Assembly (NCBI RefSeq): GCF_029871235.1
Contig: NZ_SSOM01000073.1
Span: 186,001 to 250,000, forward strand
Direction of reading: 5' to 3'
Length of the DNA: 64,000 nt
From: Pseudomonas sp. BN411
GTDB taxonomy: Bacteria; Pseudomonadota; Gammaproteobacteria; Pseudomonadales; Pseudomonadaceae
A model generated the notes under the pieces. It did not search any database and was not told the DNA's origin. It worked only from the letters and a program-made list of their open reading frames with translations. Position 1 is the stretch's first letter. Every line of letters starts with the position of its first letter. A program made the translations under genes and the position numbers. Shown here piece after piece: positions 1 to 9,769 of this stretch.

Positions 1-704
1 GCCTGCGGCTCTCCGCGCTGCAGGATATCCACAGTGCGAGCGCCCTGGTGCAGGCCGCCGATGACATCCTTCGCGAGCAGGACGATCCCGGCGCCTATGC
101 CGCTCGCGAGCAGCTGGCGAAGAGCCTTGCCGCCCTGCGCAGCACCGAGCAGCCGGATCGTACCGGCCTGTTCCTCCAGCTCGGCGCGCTGCGTGAGCAG
201 GCGGCCCAGCTCAACCCGCTGGTGCCGTCCTTCGAGGACAAAGGCGGTGTGCTGATGGACATGGCCGCCGAAGGCGACGGTGGCAGCGCCTGGGCCGAGT
301 GGCTGGAGAAATTCTCGCACTACTTCCGCATCCAACTGGACGCCAGCCAGGACATCAAGCCGCTGTTGGCCGGGCAGAGCCTGTCCCAGGTCCGCCTCGC
401 CCTGTCGCTGGCCCTGGAGCAGGCGCAATGGGGTGCGCTGCACGGGCAGACCCAGGTCTATCAGCAGTCCCTGCGTCAGGCCCGTGAGGTACTGAGCGGC
501 CACTTCAACGAAGAGAATCCGGATAGCCGCGCGCTGCTCGCCCGCCTCGACGAACTTGCCGGTCAGCCGGTGGAGGTCCAGGCGCCTGATCTCGCACCGG
601 CACTGAGCGCCCTGCAGGCCTACCTGCAGCGCACTCCGGGTGCGACTGCTGAGGAATCCGAGGCGCCGGCCGCCGCCGAGCCGGCCAAGGAGGCCGGCCA
701 ATGA
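1..704 (+). CDS. hemX: HemX, uroporphyrinogen-III C-methyltransferase-like protein (3' part)
   Basis: The gene enters from the left edge already open in the third frame, so the start, the N-terminal membrane anchor and any coiled coil lie outside the window. The visible C-terminal part is alpha-helical, rich in Ala, Leu, Gln and Glu, and ends in a low-complexity Ala/Glu tail. HemX proteins are membrane-anchored partners of the heme operon; the methyltransferase label is historical and the activity is doubtful. Its stop overlaps the hemY start by four bases (ATGA), the usual hemX-hemY coupling. Identification rests mainly on that neighbour and on the overall composition. Confidence 0.9.
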   Translation, partial: LRLSALQDIHSASALVQAADDILREQDDPGAYAAREQLAKSLAALRSTEQPDRTGLFLQLGALREQAAQLNPLVPSFEDKGGVLMDMAAEGDGGSAWAEWLEKFSHYFRIQLDASQDIKPLLAGQSLSQVRLALSLALEQAQWGALHGQTQVYQQSLRQAREVLSGHFNEENPDSRALLARLDELAGQPVEVQAPDLAPALSALQAYLQRTPGATAEESEAPAAAEPAKEAGQ

Positions 705-1951
705 AACGCCTGCTCAAGGTCCTGCTGATCCTCGCGGTAATCGGTGCCGCTGCCACCCTCATCGGCATGGCCGTCGCCCAGCACAAGGGCTACGTGCTCG
801 TGGCCTACAAGGGTTTCCGTTACGAGTCCACCCTCTGGGCGACCCTGGCGCTGCTGGCGGCCCTCTGGCTGCTGTTCATCGTCCTGCGCTACCTGCTGCG
901 GCTGGTGGCGGTGTCCGGCGGCGTGGTCAATCCCTGGTCGCGGCGCAATGCCCGGCGTCGCGCGCGGCTGGCCTCCGAACAGGGGCTGCTGGATCTCGCC
1001 GAAGGCCGCTGGGCTCGCGCGCTGCGCCACCTCAAACGCGCTGCCGAGGGTGATCCGCAGCCACTGATCTATTACCTGGGTGCGGCCCGTGCTGCGCAGA
1101 AGATCGGCCAGATCGAAGAGGCCGAGCAACTGTTGGAACGTGCGCTGGAGCGTCAGCCCCAGGCCGAGCTGGCTATCGCCCTGGCCCATGCCGAGTTGCA
1201 ACTGGACCGTGGCGATTCGGTAGCCGCGCTGGAAACCCTCAAGGCCGTGCACGAGCGTCATCCGCGTCACCATCAGGTGCTGCGTCAATTGCTCCATGTG
1301 CATGAGGTGCGGGGTGACTGGGCAGCTCTGGTTGGCCTGCTGCCGACCTTGCGCAAGGAGAAGGCCCTGCTGGAGGGCCAACTGGCCGAGCTCGAGTTGC
1401 GTGTCTGGAGCGCCCGCTTGCATCAGGCCGGCGAAGAAGGGCTGAACGAAGGCGAAACCGCCCTGCAGCCCCTGACTCGCGCCTGGCAGCAGTTGTCGTC
1501 AGCCCAGCGCAATGAGCCTCGCCTGGTGCTGGCTTTTGCCGAACAACTGCGCCGTCTGGGTGCCGAGGAAGAAGCCGAGGAGTCCGTACGTGGCGCCATC
1601 AAGCGCGGCTACGATGAAGCCCTGGTGCGTTTCTACGGCCTGCTGCGTGGTCGCGACCCGGCCCGTCAGCTGCAGACGGCCGAGGGCTGGTTGAAGGAGC
1701 ATGCCGGTGACAGTGCGCTGTTGCTCACCCTTGGCCGCCTGTGCCTGCGCAATCGCCTCTGGGGCAAGGCGCGGGAGTACTTCGAGAGCAGCCTGAGCTT
1801 CCGGCGTGACCCTGAAACCTGTGCCGAACTCGCCCGTCTGCTGGCGCAGATGGGGGAAGTGGAGCGCAGCAACCAGTTGTTCCAGGAAGGCCTCGGTTTG
1901 CTCGACCAGCGTCTGCCGGCCTTGCCCTTGCCGGCAGAGAAAATCGCCTGA
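701..1951 (+). CDS. hemY: HemY, heme biosynthesis-associated TPR membrane protein
   Basis: 416 aa. Two hydrophobic segments lie at the N-terminus (about residues 4-27 and 43-65), followed by a long soluble part with TPR-like helical repeats rich in Ala, Leu, Glu and Arg. This is the gammaproteobacterial HemY_N-plus-TPR design of an inner-membrane protein encoded with hemC-hemD-hemX; its precise biochemical role is unsettled. It must not be confused with the protoporphyrinogen oxidase also called HemY in Gram-positives. Its start overlaps the hemX stop, so translation is probably coupled. A strong hairpin terminator follows directly. Confidence 0.93.
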   Translation: MKRLLKVLLILAVIGAAATLIGMAVAQHKGYVLVAYKGFRYESTLWATLALLAALWLLFIVLRYLLRLVAVSGGVVNPWSRRNARRRARLASEQGLLDLAEGRWARALRHLKRAAEGDPQPLIYYLGAARAAQKIGQIEEAEQLLERALERQPQAELAIALAHAELQLDRGDSVAALETLKAVHERHPRHHQVLRQLLHVHEVRGDWAALVGLLPTLRKEKALLEGQLAELELRVWSARLHQAGEEGLNEGETALQPLTRAWQQLSSAQRNEPRLVLAFAEQLRRLGAEEEAEESVRGAIKRGYDEALVRFYGLLRGRDPARQLQTAEGWLKEHAGDSALLLTLGRLCLRNRLWGKAREYFESSLSFRRDPETCAELARLLAQMGEVERSNQLFQEGLGLLDQRLPALPLPAEKIA

Positions 1952-1956
1952 TGCAG

Positions 1957-1985
1957 AAAGGCCCGGGAAGTCCCGGGCCTTTTTC
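1957..1985. terminator. Bidirectional rho-independent terminator between hemY and the sugar dehydrogenase
   Basis: A nine-pair stem AGGCCCGGG/CCCGGGCCT with a four-base loop has A's before and a T-run after. It can end transcription of hemY and of the convergent dehydrogenase gene. Confidence 0.85.
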
Positions 1986-2002
1986 GTTGCGCCACTGCGG
2001 GG

Positions 2003-3082
2003 TCACTTCCCTACGTAGTCGATGCGGTAGACAGCCCCGGCATAGTCATCGCTCACCAGCAGCGCGCCGTCTGGCGTCACCAGCACGTCTGCCGGACGTC
2101 CCCAGACATCGCCATCTTCGAGCCAGCCCTCGGCGAACACGCTCTGGCGTTTCAGGCTGCCGTCCGGGTTGAGCTCGACCCGCTTGATCCGGTAGCCGAT
2201 CTTCTCGCTGCGGTTCCACGAGCCGTGCTCGGCGATGAACAGGTTGTTGCGGTATTCCGCGGGGAATTGTTCACCGGTGTAGAAGCGCACTCCGAGCGGC
2301 GCCACGTGCGGCCCCAGCTTCGCCACGGGGGCGACGAACTCGCTGCAGGGACGCTGGGAGAATGTCGGGTCGGCTACATCGTCGGCATGGCAGTAGGGAA
2401 AGCCGAAATGCTGACCGACATTTTCCAGGCGATTCAGCTCGCAGTCGGGCACGTCGTCCCCCATCAGGTCGCGACCGTTGTCGGTGAACCAGAGCTCGCC
2501 TGTCTGCGGGTGCCAGTCGAATCCCACTGTATTGCGCACACCGCGCGCCACCAACTCCATGCCGCTGCCATCGGCGTTCATGCGGTGGATGGCGGCATAG
2601 ATGTCGGGGTCTTCCGCGCAGGCGTTGCAAGGCGCTCCTGTCGGCACGTAAAGCTTGCCGTCGGGACCGAAGGCGATGAACTTCCAGCCATGATGGGTTT
2701 CCCGTGGCAGGTCGGTGTACACAACCTCTGGTTTGGGTGGCGAATCCAGCCGCGACTCTATGCCGCGCAGGCGCAGAATCCGACTGACCGCGGAGACGTA
2801 AAGGTCACCTCCTTTGTAGGCCACTCCAACCGGAAGCTGTAGGCCGCTGGCGACAGTGCGAACCTTGCCGCTGGCGGGGTCCAGCGCATAGACGGCACCT
2901 GCCGCGTTGCTGCCGACGAAGAGCGTGCCGCGCTCACCCCAGGTCATTTCCCGGGCATCGGGCACCTGGTCGCTTACCAGCGTGATGCGAAACCCCTCGG
3001 GCAACCGGATACGCTCCAGGGGCAACGCGGCGTTGGCTACTCCGGACAGCAGGAGCAGGGCAAGCATGAGTAGCCGACACAT
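2003..3082 (-). CDS. Periplasmic PQQ-type sugar (sorbosone-like) dehydrogenase, beta-propeller
   Basis: 359 aa counted from the ATG at 3082, which gives a clean signal peptide (MCRLLMLALLLLSGVANA, cut near residue 18). A longer frame upstream lacks such a signal. The mature part has repeated blade-like motifs such as FVGSN, LYVSA, KLYVPTG, LWFTDNG and LLVSDDYAGAVYRI, typical of the L-sorbosone dehydrogenase / glucose-sorbosone dehydrogenase beta-propeller family. These are periplasmic and usually use PQQ, but the substrate cannot be read from sequence. A Cys-x2-Cys pair (PCNAC) probably forms a structural disulfide. It is convergent with hemY and divergent from dsbB. Confidence 0.85.
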   Translation of the reverse strand: MCRLLMLALLLLSGVANAALPLERIRLPEGFRITLVSDQVPDAREMTWGERGTLFVGSNAAGAVYALDPASGKVRTVASGLQLPVGVAYKGGDLYVSAVSRILRLRGIESRLDSPPKPEVVYTDLPRETHHGWKFIAFGPDGKLYVPTGAPCNACAEDPDIYAAIHRMNADGSGMELVARGVRNTVGFDWHPQTGELWFTDNGRDLMGDDVPDCELNRLENVGQHFGFPYCHADDVADPTFSQRPCSEFVAPVAKLGPHVAPLGVRFYTGEQFPAEYRNNLFIAEHGSWNRSEKIGYRIKRVELNPDGSLKRQSVFAEGWLEDGDVWGRPADVLVTPDGALLVSDDYAGAVYRIDYVGK

Positions 3083-3191
3083 GGCGGTGTTCTCCGGATA
3101 GGCAACCTCATCCAGCCTAGTCGGTCGCCTTGAAAGCCCAAGGCGCTTTCCACTACCGTAACGCCCTTCCTGATAACCCAACGGAGCCGCC

Positions 3192-3683
3192 ATGTCCCTG
3201 GCAAGCCCGCGTTCACTCTTCCTGTTCGCATTCCTCGGTTGCGTTGCCGTCATGGGCGGCGCGCTATACCTCGAACACGCCCTGGGTCTCGAACCCTGTC
3301 CGCTGTGCATCGTCCAGCGCGTCTTCATCATCGCCTTCGGCATCGTCTGCCTGATCGCGGCAATCCATGGCCCCGAGCGCACCGGGCGGCGTGTCTACGC
3401 CGTGCTGGCGTTGCTCTTCTCTGCAGGTGGCGCGGGTTTCGCCGGACGCCAGATCTGGTTGCAGAGCGTGCCGGCGGACCAGTTGCCCGCCTGCCTGCCG
3501 AGCTTCGACTACATGATCGAGGCGTGGCCCTTCCTGCAAATCGTCAAGACCATGCTCCATGGCACCGCCGACTGTGCGGCAGTGACCTGGACTCTCTTCG
3601 GCATGAGCATTCCCGAATGGAGCCTGCTGGCCTTCGCCGGCTGCATCCTGTTCTCGCTCTATCAGCTGCTGCGCCGCGCTTGA
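3192..3683 (+). CDS. dsbB: Disulfide bond formation protein DsbB (DsbH type)
   Basis: 163 aa, the usual DsbB length, with four hydrophobic segments. The catalytic pair CPLC (Cys36, Cys39) sits at the end of the first periplasmic loop. A second pair, Cys101 and Cys128, lies in the second periplasmic loop. DsbB reoxidises periplasmic DsbA and passes electrons to quinone. Being next to hemXY and rsd matches the position of dsbH in P. aeruginosa. A long perfect hairpin follows the stop codon. Confidence 0.95.
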   Translation: MSLASPRSLFLFAFLGCVAVMGGALYLEHALGLEPCPLCIVQRVFIIAFGIVCLIAAIHGPERTGRRVYAVLALLFSAGGAGFAGRQIWLQSVPADQLPACLPSFDYMIEAWPFLQIVKTMLHGTADCAAVTWTLFGMSIPEWSLLAFAGCILFSLYQLLRRA

Positions 3684-4007
3684 ACCCTCAGGGCGCATGG
3701 CTTGCCATGCGCCCTGCCGCTGCACTTTCCCGCCGTTTTCCTGCCCTTCGTTCACTGCGCCAATTCGCCGCCTGGGCCAAACGGCTCCGGCCAGACGGGC
3801 CGTGGCCTGTCGTTTAAACGCTCGTATGAATTTATTCTTACCAGCGCCTTGATGGCACTGCCCGGCGGGCATAATCTGGCCCGCACGCGCCGCCGGAATA
3901 TTGCCGTTTTGGTGGTGTCTTCCCAAGATCTTGCACCGGTCGACAAAAAACCGTCTCGGAGCGGACGTATAACGGCATTACCGAATTAGGGAAGTGAGGT
4001 CGTCACC
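3684..4007. other. dsbB-rsd intergenic region with hairpin and candidate rsd promoter
   Basis: This 324-base gap contains no convincing gene. It holds a perfect 13-pair hairpin at 3689-3716 with a two-base loop and no T-run. A candidate sigma-70 promoter for rsd has TTGATG at 3849-3854 and CATAAT at 3870-3875, with a short 15-base spacer. The promoter call is a guess from consensus. The hairpin is certain as sequence, but its function (3'-end formation or RNA protection) is inferred. Confidence 0.4.
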
Positions 4008-4478
4008 ATGCTCGAAAGTTGCCAGAACGCTCAGGAACGTTGGGGTGGCGTGCACCAGCTGATCGACCGCTGGCTGCAGGAGCGCCATGAGCTGGTCCGC
4101 GTATACAGCTCGCTGAGCGAAAAACCACAAGCCCCCAGCGCCAACGCAGAAGGGCTGCAAAGGTTCTGTGAGGTCCTGCTGGACTATGTTTCTGCAGGGC
4201 ACTTCGAGGTCTACGAGCAATTGCTCAATGAGGCGAAAGCGTTTGGCGACCAACGCGGCCTCGACCTCGCCAAGCAAATCTATCCTCGCATCGAAGCCAT
4301 CACCGAAGTCGCGCTGGCCTTCAACGACCGTTGCGACAATGGTGATTGCCGTGATCTCTGCCTGACTAGCGAATTGAAGAATCTCGGGCAGCTGCTTCAC
4401 GAACGCTTCGAGCTGGAAGACTGCCTGATCGAAGTGCTGCACAACGCCCATCAGGGCCAGGCCTCGCAACCGGCCTGA
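4008..4478 (+). CDS. rsd: Anti-RNA polymerase sigma-70 factor Rsd/AlgQ
   Basis: 156 aa, matching AlgQ/Rsd length, with the family's all-helical make-up and an opening region containing [10 protein letters not shown]. Rsd binds region 4 of RpoD and frees core polymerase for other sigma factors; in P. aeruginosa AlgQ also affects alginate and siderophore genes. Its ATG at 4008 has a GGAAGTGAGG Shine-Dalgarno region just upstream. It lies before algP as in P. aeruginosa, but the FKBP-type isomerase gene I remember between the two there is missing. Confidence 0.95.
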   Translation: MLESCQNAQERWGGVHQLIDRWLQERHELVRVYSSLSEKPQAPSANAEGLQRFCEVLLDYVSAGHFEVYEQLLNEAKAFGDQRGLDLAKQIYPRIEAITEVALAFNDRCDNGDCRDLCLTSELKNLGQLLHERFELEDCLIEVLHNAHQGQASQPA

Positions 4479-4732
4479 TCACTGTCCTGACGGCGCTGGA
4501 ATCAGGGTATTGAGCCTCGCTGGAAACCTGATTCCAGAGCCATTGCGGCATTGTGTGGCTGTCGGTGCAAAGAGGGTTTTCCGACCTCGCGGGTCCAGGT
4601 CTGGATCGCACTCGTGAGACCTTGCACCGGCGATCAGTCGCAAGGCCCTGGCGGGCGGAATTGCGCGGCCTCTGGCGACTCGCGAAACAGGCGACTAGTA
4701 TGGGCCAAATAACGCCCGCCAGGAGGCATACC

Positions 4733-5890
4733 ATGTCGGCCAAGAAGAAGCCCGTAAGCACCCCGCTGCACCTGTTGCATCAGCTTTCCCACAGCCTGCT
4801 CGAACACCTCGAAAAAGCCTGCGCCCAAGCTTCGGTCGACGCTGAAAAGCTGCTGACCAAACTGGAGAAGCAGCGTGGCAAGAGCCAGGAAAAACTGCAC
4901 GCCGCTCGTACCAAGCTGCAGGATTCCGCCAAGGCCGGCAAAGCCAAGGCGCAAGCCAAGGCCAAGGCCAACATCGGTGAACTCGAAGCGCTGCTCGAGA
5001 CCCTGAAGAATCGTCAGGCCGAAACCCGTACCTACATCGCCCAGCTCAAGCGTGACTCCCAGGAGAGCCTGAAGCTCGCCCAGGGCGTGGGCAAAGTGCG
5101 TGAGGCCGCCAGCAAGGCGCTGACCTCCCGCGAAGCCAAGCCCGCTGTGGCCAAGGCTGCCGCGAAGCCGGCTGCGAAACCGGCTGCCAGAGCTGCGGCC
5201 AAGCCTGCCGCGAAACCGGCTGCCAAGCCTGTTGCCAAGGTTGCTGCAGCCAAGGCTGCCGCGAAGCCCGCTGCCAAGGTTGCTGCCAAGCCTGCCGCCA
5301 AAGTTGCAGCCAAGCCCGCCGCGAAGCCTGTTGCTAGATCCGCCGCTGCCAAGCCCGCTGCGAAACCGGCTGCCGCCAAACCTGCTGCTGCTGCGAAGCC
5401 CGCAGCCAAACCGGCTGCCAAGGTCGCCGCGAAGCCTGCTGCCAAAGCCGCAGCCAAGCCTGCTGCGAAGCCGGCTGCAAAATCCGCTGCTGCCAAGCCG
5501 GCTGCTAAACCGGCTGCCGCGAAACCCGCCGCTGCCGCCAAGCCTGCCGCGAAGCCCGCAGCCAAACCGGCTGCGAAACCAGCTGCGAAACCAGCTGCCA
5601 AGGCCGCCGCGAAGCCTGCTGCCAAACCTGCAGCCAAGCCAGCAGTAGCGGCCAAGCCTGCAGCTGCCGCCAAGCCCGCTGCGAAGAAACCGGCAGCCAA
5701 GCCGGCAGTGAAGAAGGCCGCTCCGGCCAAACCCGCTGCCGCGAAGCCCGCCGCTCCGGCTCCGGTCGCCAAGCCTGCCGCCGCTACCCCGGCTGCCGCT
5801 GTTGCTCCGGCCGTTCCTGCCGCCGCACCGGTCGCCAGCGTGGCTCCGGTCAGCAGCAATGGTGCCGCTCCGACTTCGCCGTCGAACTAA
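4733..5890 (+). CDS. algP: Histone H1-like transcriptional regulator AlgP
   Basis: 385 aa when started at the ATG at 4733, which has an AGGAGG site seven bases upstream; a longer in-frame extension to 4553 lacks support. Residues 1-140 are a helical, Lys/Glu-rich domain. From about residue 140 to 350 the protein is almost entirely Lys-Pro-Ala-Ala and Ala-Lys variants, like the tail of eukaryotic histone H1. AlgP binds DNA and influences algD transcription in P. aeruginosa. The repeat tract makes length variation by slippage likely. The stop overlaps the convergent gene by four bases. Confidence 0.95.
   Translation: MSAKKKPVSTPLHLLHQLSHSLLEHLEKACAQASVDAEKLLTKLEKQRGKSQEKLHAARTKLQDSAKAGKAKAQAKAKANIGELEALLETLKNRQAETRTYIAQLKRDSQESLKLAQGVGKVREAASKALTSREAKPAVAKAAAKPAAKPAARAAAKPAAKPAAKPVAKVAAAKAAAKPAAKVAAKPAAKVAAKPAAKPVARSAAAKPAAKPAAAKPAAAAKPAAKPAAKVAAKPAAKAAAKPAAKPAAKSAAAKPAAKPAAAKPAAAAKPAAKPAAKPAAKPAAKPAAKAAAKPAAKPAAKPAVAAKPAAAAKPAAKKPAAKPAVKKAAPAKPAAAKPAAPAPVAKPAAATPAAAVAPAVPAAAPVASVAPVSSNGAAPTSPSN
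5130..5790 (+). repeat. Degenerate tandem KPAA-coding repeats in algP
   Basis: Dozens of near-copies of a 12-base unit encoding Ala-Ala-Lys-Pro run in tandem, with synonymous changes (GCC/GCT/GCG/GCA) and occasional Val, Ser or Arg interruptions. Boundaries are approximate. Confidence 0.9.
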
Positions 5891-6351
5891 AGCGCCAGGG
5901 CCGCGGCGCGCAAAACATCGAGCGCGTCGCGGTCCGCTGCTTCCAGCACTGGGCAGCAGCCCAGCAGCCAGTTTTCCACCTGCTCCATCCCGCCTTCCGC
6001 CCAACCATCCGCGGCACTCTCCAGACGAGCCAGCAGCTTGCGTTCGGCTTCCAGTTCCAGCGCCTTGATCTGTTCCCGCAAACCGGCCAGCGCCGGGTCG
6101 TCCTGAGCCTGGGCGCGCCAGTTCTGACGTAGTGCGCGCAACGGCTTCACCACCCCTTCCTGCCACGGCTCGCAAACGCGCAGCAGAGTGTCCAAGCGCG
6201 AAGCGTCGAAGGCAGCGCCGCGTCGTCCCAGCCAGCAGGCCGTGAGCAACAGACAGACATCGCCACCGCCGTCCTGTAGATGCAGGCAGGCCTGCTCGAC
6301 ACCGGGTTCGGTGTACAGGCGCAGGGCGAAAGTCCACAGGTCTGAAGGCAT
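5887..6351 (-). CDS. TIGR02444 family protein
   Basis: 154 aa with an early aromatic segment (DLWTFALRLYTEPGVE) and the CLLLTACWLG stretch that I associate with the TIGR02444 family of uncharacterised gammaproteobacterial proteins. It is mostly helical, with no signal peptide and no recognisable catalytic motif. An AGGAG site sits directly before the start. It is divergent from the ABC-F gene by only 50 bases, an arrangement I recall as conserved in pseudomonads, and its 3' end overlaps algP by four bases. Function unknown. Confidence 0.85.
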   Translation of the reverse strand: MPSDLWTFALRLYTEPGVEQACLHLQDGGGDVCLLLTACWLGRRGAAFDASRLDTLLRVCEPWQEGVVKPLRALRQNWRAQAQDDPALAGLREQIKALELEAERKLLARLESAADGWAEGGMEQVENWLLGCCPVLEAADRDALDVLRAAALAL

Positions 6352-6401
6352 GGTGCTCCTCGGGCGGCAGGGCGACGAAGCTGATAAACTCCGCCGCCAT
6401 C

Positions 6402-8311
<1,910 letters not shown>

Positions 8312-8312
<1 letters not shown>

Positions 8313-8851
8313 TGGATGACCTGCAACTCCTGATGGCCTGGAGCGAGCCGCTGATCCGCGCCGCCCAGGTGCTGCTGATCGTGCTGCTGGCCTGGCTGGT
8401 GCAGCGCATCGTCACCCGCGGCATCACCCGCCTCGGGACGCATTATCCACAACTGCCTCCGGAACTGATGCTGCCGCTGCGCGGCCTCTTGCGCTGGATG
8501 ATCCTCGGCAGCGCCTTCATGCTGGTGCTGGAGCGCTTCGGTGTGTCGGCCGAGGTGCTCTGGACCGCCCTGACTGGTTTCGCCGCCGTGGCCGCGGTGG
8601 CGTTCTTCGCGATCTGGAGCGTGCTCTCCAACATGTTCTGCGCGGTGCTGATTTTCTCCCTCGGGCCGTTCCGCATGGGCGACAAGGTGGAAGTAGTGGA
8701 AAGCGCCGACAAGCCGGGCGTGAAGGGCAGGGTGGTCGCCATCAACCTGTTCTACACCACCCTCGAAGACCTCAGCGAAGACAACGCCGGCGCCATGGTG
8801 CAGGTGCCCAACAGCCTGTTCTTCCAGAAAGCGGTGCGCCGCTGGCGCTGA
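8312..8851 (+). CDS. Small mechanosensitive channel (MscS) family protein
   Basis: 179 aa with three hydrophobic segments at about residues 8-30, 55-75 and 85-115. A pore-lining-type segment (GFAAVAAVAFFAIWSVLSN) leads into the MscS beta domain (GPFRMGDKVEV, FYTTL and VPNSLFFQ). It lacks the extended C-terminal cage of full MscS, so it may be a minimal channel. Homologues next to the ABC-F gene occur in other pseudomonads. It overlaps the upstream stop by one base. Confidence 0.88.
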
Positions 8852-8874
8852 CGGTACTGTGCAGTGCCCTGGCG

Positions 8875-8905
8875 AAGGGGTAGGCTCTGCGGCCTGCCCC
8901 TTTTT
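8875..8905 (+). terminator. Rho-independent terminator after the MscS-like gene
   Basis: Eleven-pair stem AAGGGGTAGGC/GCCTGCCCCTT (one G-T pair) with a six-base loop, running into a T-run. Confidence 0.8.
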
Positions 8906-8924
8906 CGTTTTCGAGGTATCTGCC

Positions 8925-9557
8925 ATGGCGCTCCAGACCTGGCTCGCTTTCCTGGTTGCCTGCTGGGTGATCAGCCTTTCACCGGGTGCCGGTGCCATTG
9001 CCTCCATGTCCTCCGGGCTGCAGTACGGTTTCCTGCGCGGCTACTGGAACGCCCTCGGCCTGCAGATCGGCCTGGCCCTGCAGATCGCCATCGTTGCCGC
9101 CGGTGTCGGTGCGATCCTCGCCACCTCCGCCCTGGCCTTCAGCCTGATCAAGTGGTTCGGCGTGGTCTACCTGGTCTATCTCGCAGTCAAGCAGTGGAAG
9201 GCTCTGCCCAGCGACATGGCCGACAACTCCGCCGAGCGTCCCATCGGCCGCCCGCTGACCCTGGTGTTGCGCGGCTTCCTGGTGAATTTCAGCAACCCCA
9301 AGGCGATCGTTTTCATGCTCGCCGTCCTGCCGCAGTTCATCGATCCCCACGCGCCGCTGGTGGAGCAATACCTGGTGATGGGCGTGACCATGATTACCGT
9401 CGACCTGATCGTCATGGCCGGCTACACCGGTCTCGCCGCCCGCGTCCTGCGCCTGCTGCGTACGCCGCGCCAGCAGCGCGTGATGAACCGCAGCTTCGCC
9501 GCCCTGTTCGTAGGTGCGGCAGCGCTGCTGGCCACCGTCCGCCGCGCACCGGTGTGA
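8925..9557 (+). CDS. LysE/RhtB family amino-acid exporter
   Basis: 210 aa from the ATG at 8925; an in-frame extension upstream would run through the terminator, so the shorter start is chosen. The N-terminus has the family signature SLSPGAGAIASMSSG, close to the PGP/GAG motif of RhtB transporters. About six hydrophobic helices follow, with the mid-protein NFSNPKAIVFMLAVLPQF box. These inner-membrane proteins export amino acids or related metabolites. The substrate is not predictable, and no regulator gene is adjacent. Confidence 0.9.
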   Translation: MALQTWLAFLVACWVISLSPGAGAIASMSSGLQYGFLRGYWNALGLQIGLALQIAIVAAGVGAILATSALAFSLIKWFGVVYLVYLAVKQWKALPSDMADNSAERPIGRPLTLVLRGFLVNFSNPKAIVFMLAVLPQFIDPHAPLVEQYLVMGVTMITVDLIVMAGYTGLAARVLRLLRTPRQQRVMNRSFAALFVGAAALLATVRRAPV

Positions 9558-9562
9558 TCCCG

Positions 9563-9581
9563 GAGCCGGCGCCGCCGGCTC
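9563..9581 (+). terminator. Hairpin after the LysE-type gene
   Basis: Perfect eight-pair stem GAGCCGGC/GCCGGCTC with a three-base loop, 5 bases after the stop codon. It lacks a real T-run, so it is a weak terminator at best. Confidence 0.4.
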
Positions 9582-9748
9582 TATTCCGTCGGAATTCTTC
9601 TTCCTCCGATCTGCTTCCAGCATTCATCAATTGACCTGAAGGCCAGTATTCATGAGGCCTTCAGGGATTCCTTGCGACAAACCGCCGCAATCCGGGTGGA
9701 CATCCGGGGTTGAGCTGAATCGTTAGGACGGTAACAATTCGTTTCCCC

Positions 9749-9762
9749 ATTCTCATTTGAGA
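9749..9762. promoter_or_regulatory. Possible Fur half-site before the FTR1 gene
   Basis: On the minus strand this reads AATGAGAAT, a common half of pseudomonad Fur boxes, and overlaps a perfect TCTCA/TGAGA inverted repeat at 9751-9762. The full 19-base match is poor (about 9 of 19), so this is only a candidate suggested by the iron-transport gene it precedes. Confidence 0.3.
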
Positions 9763-9769
9763 TTGACTC

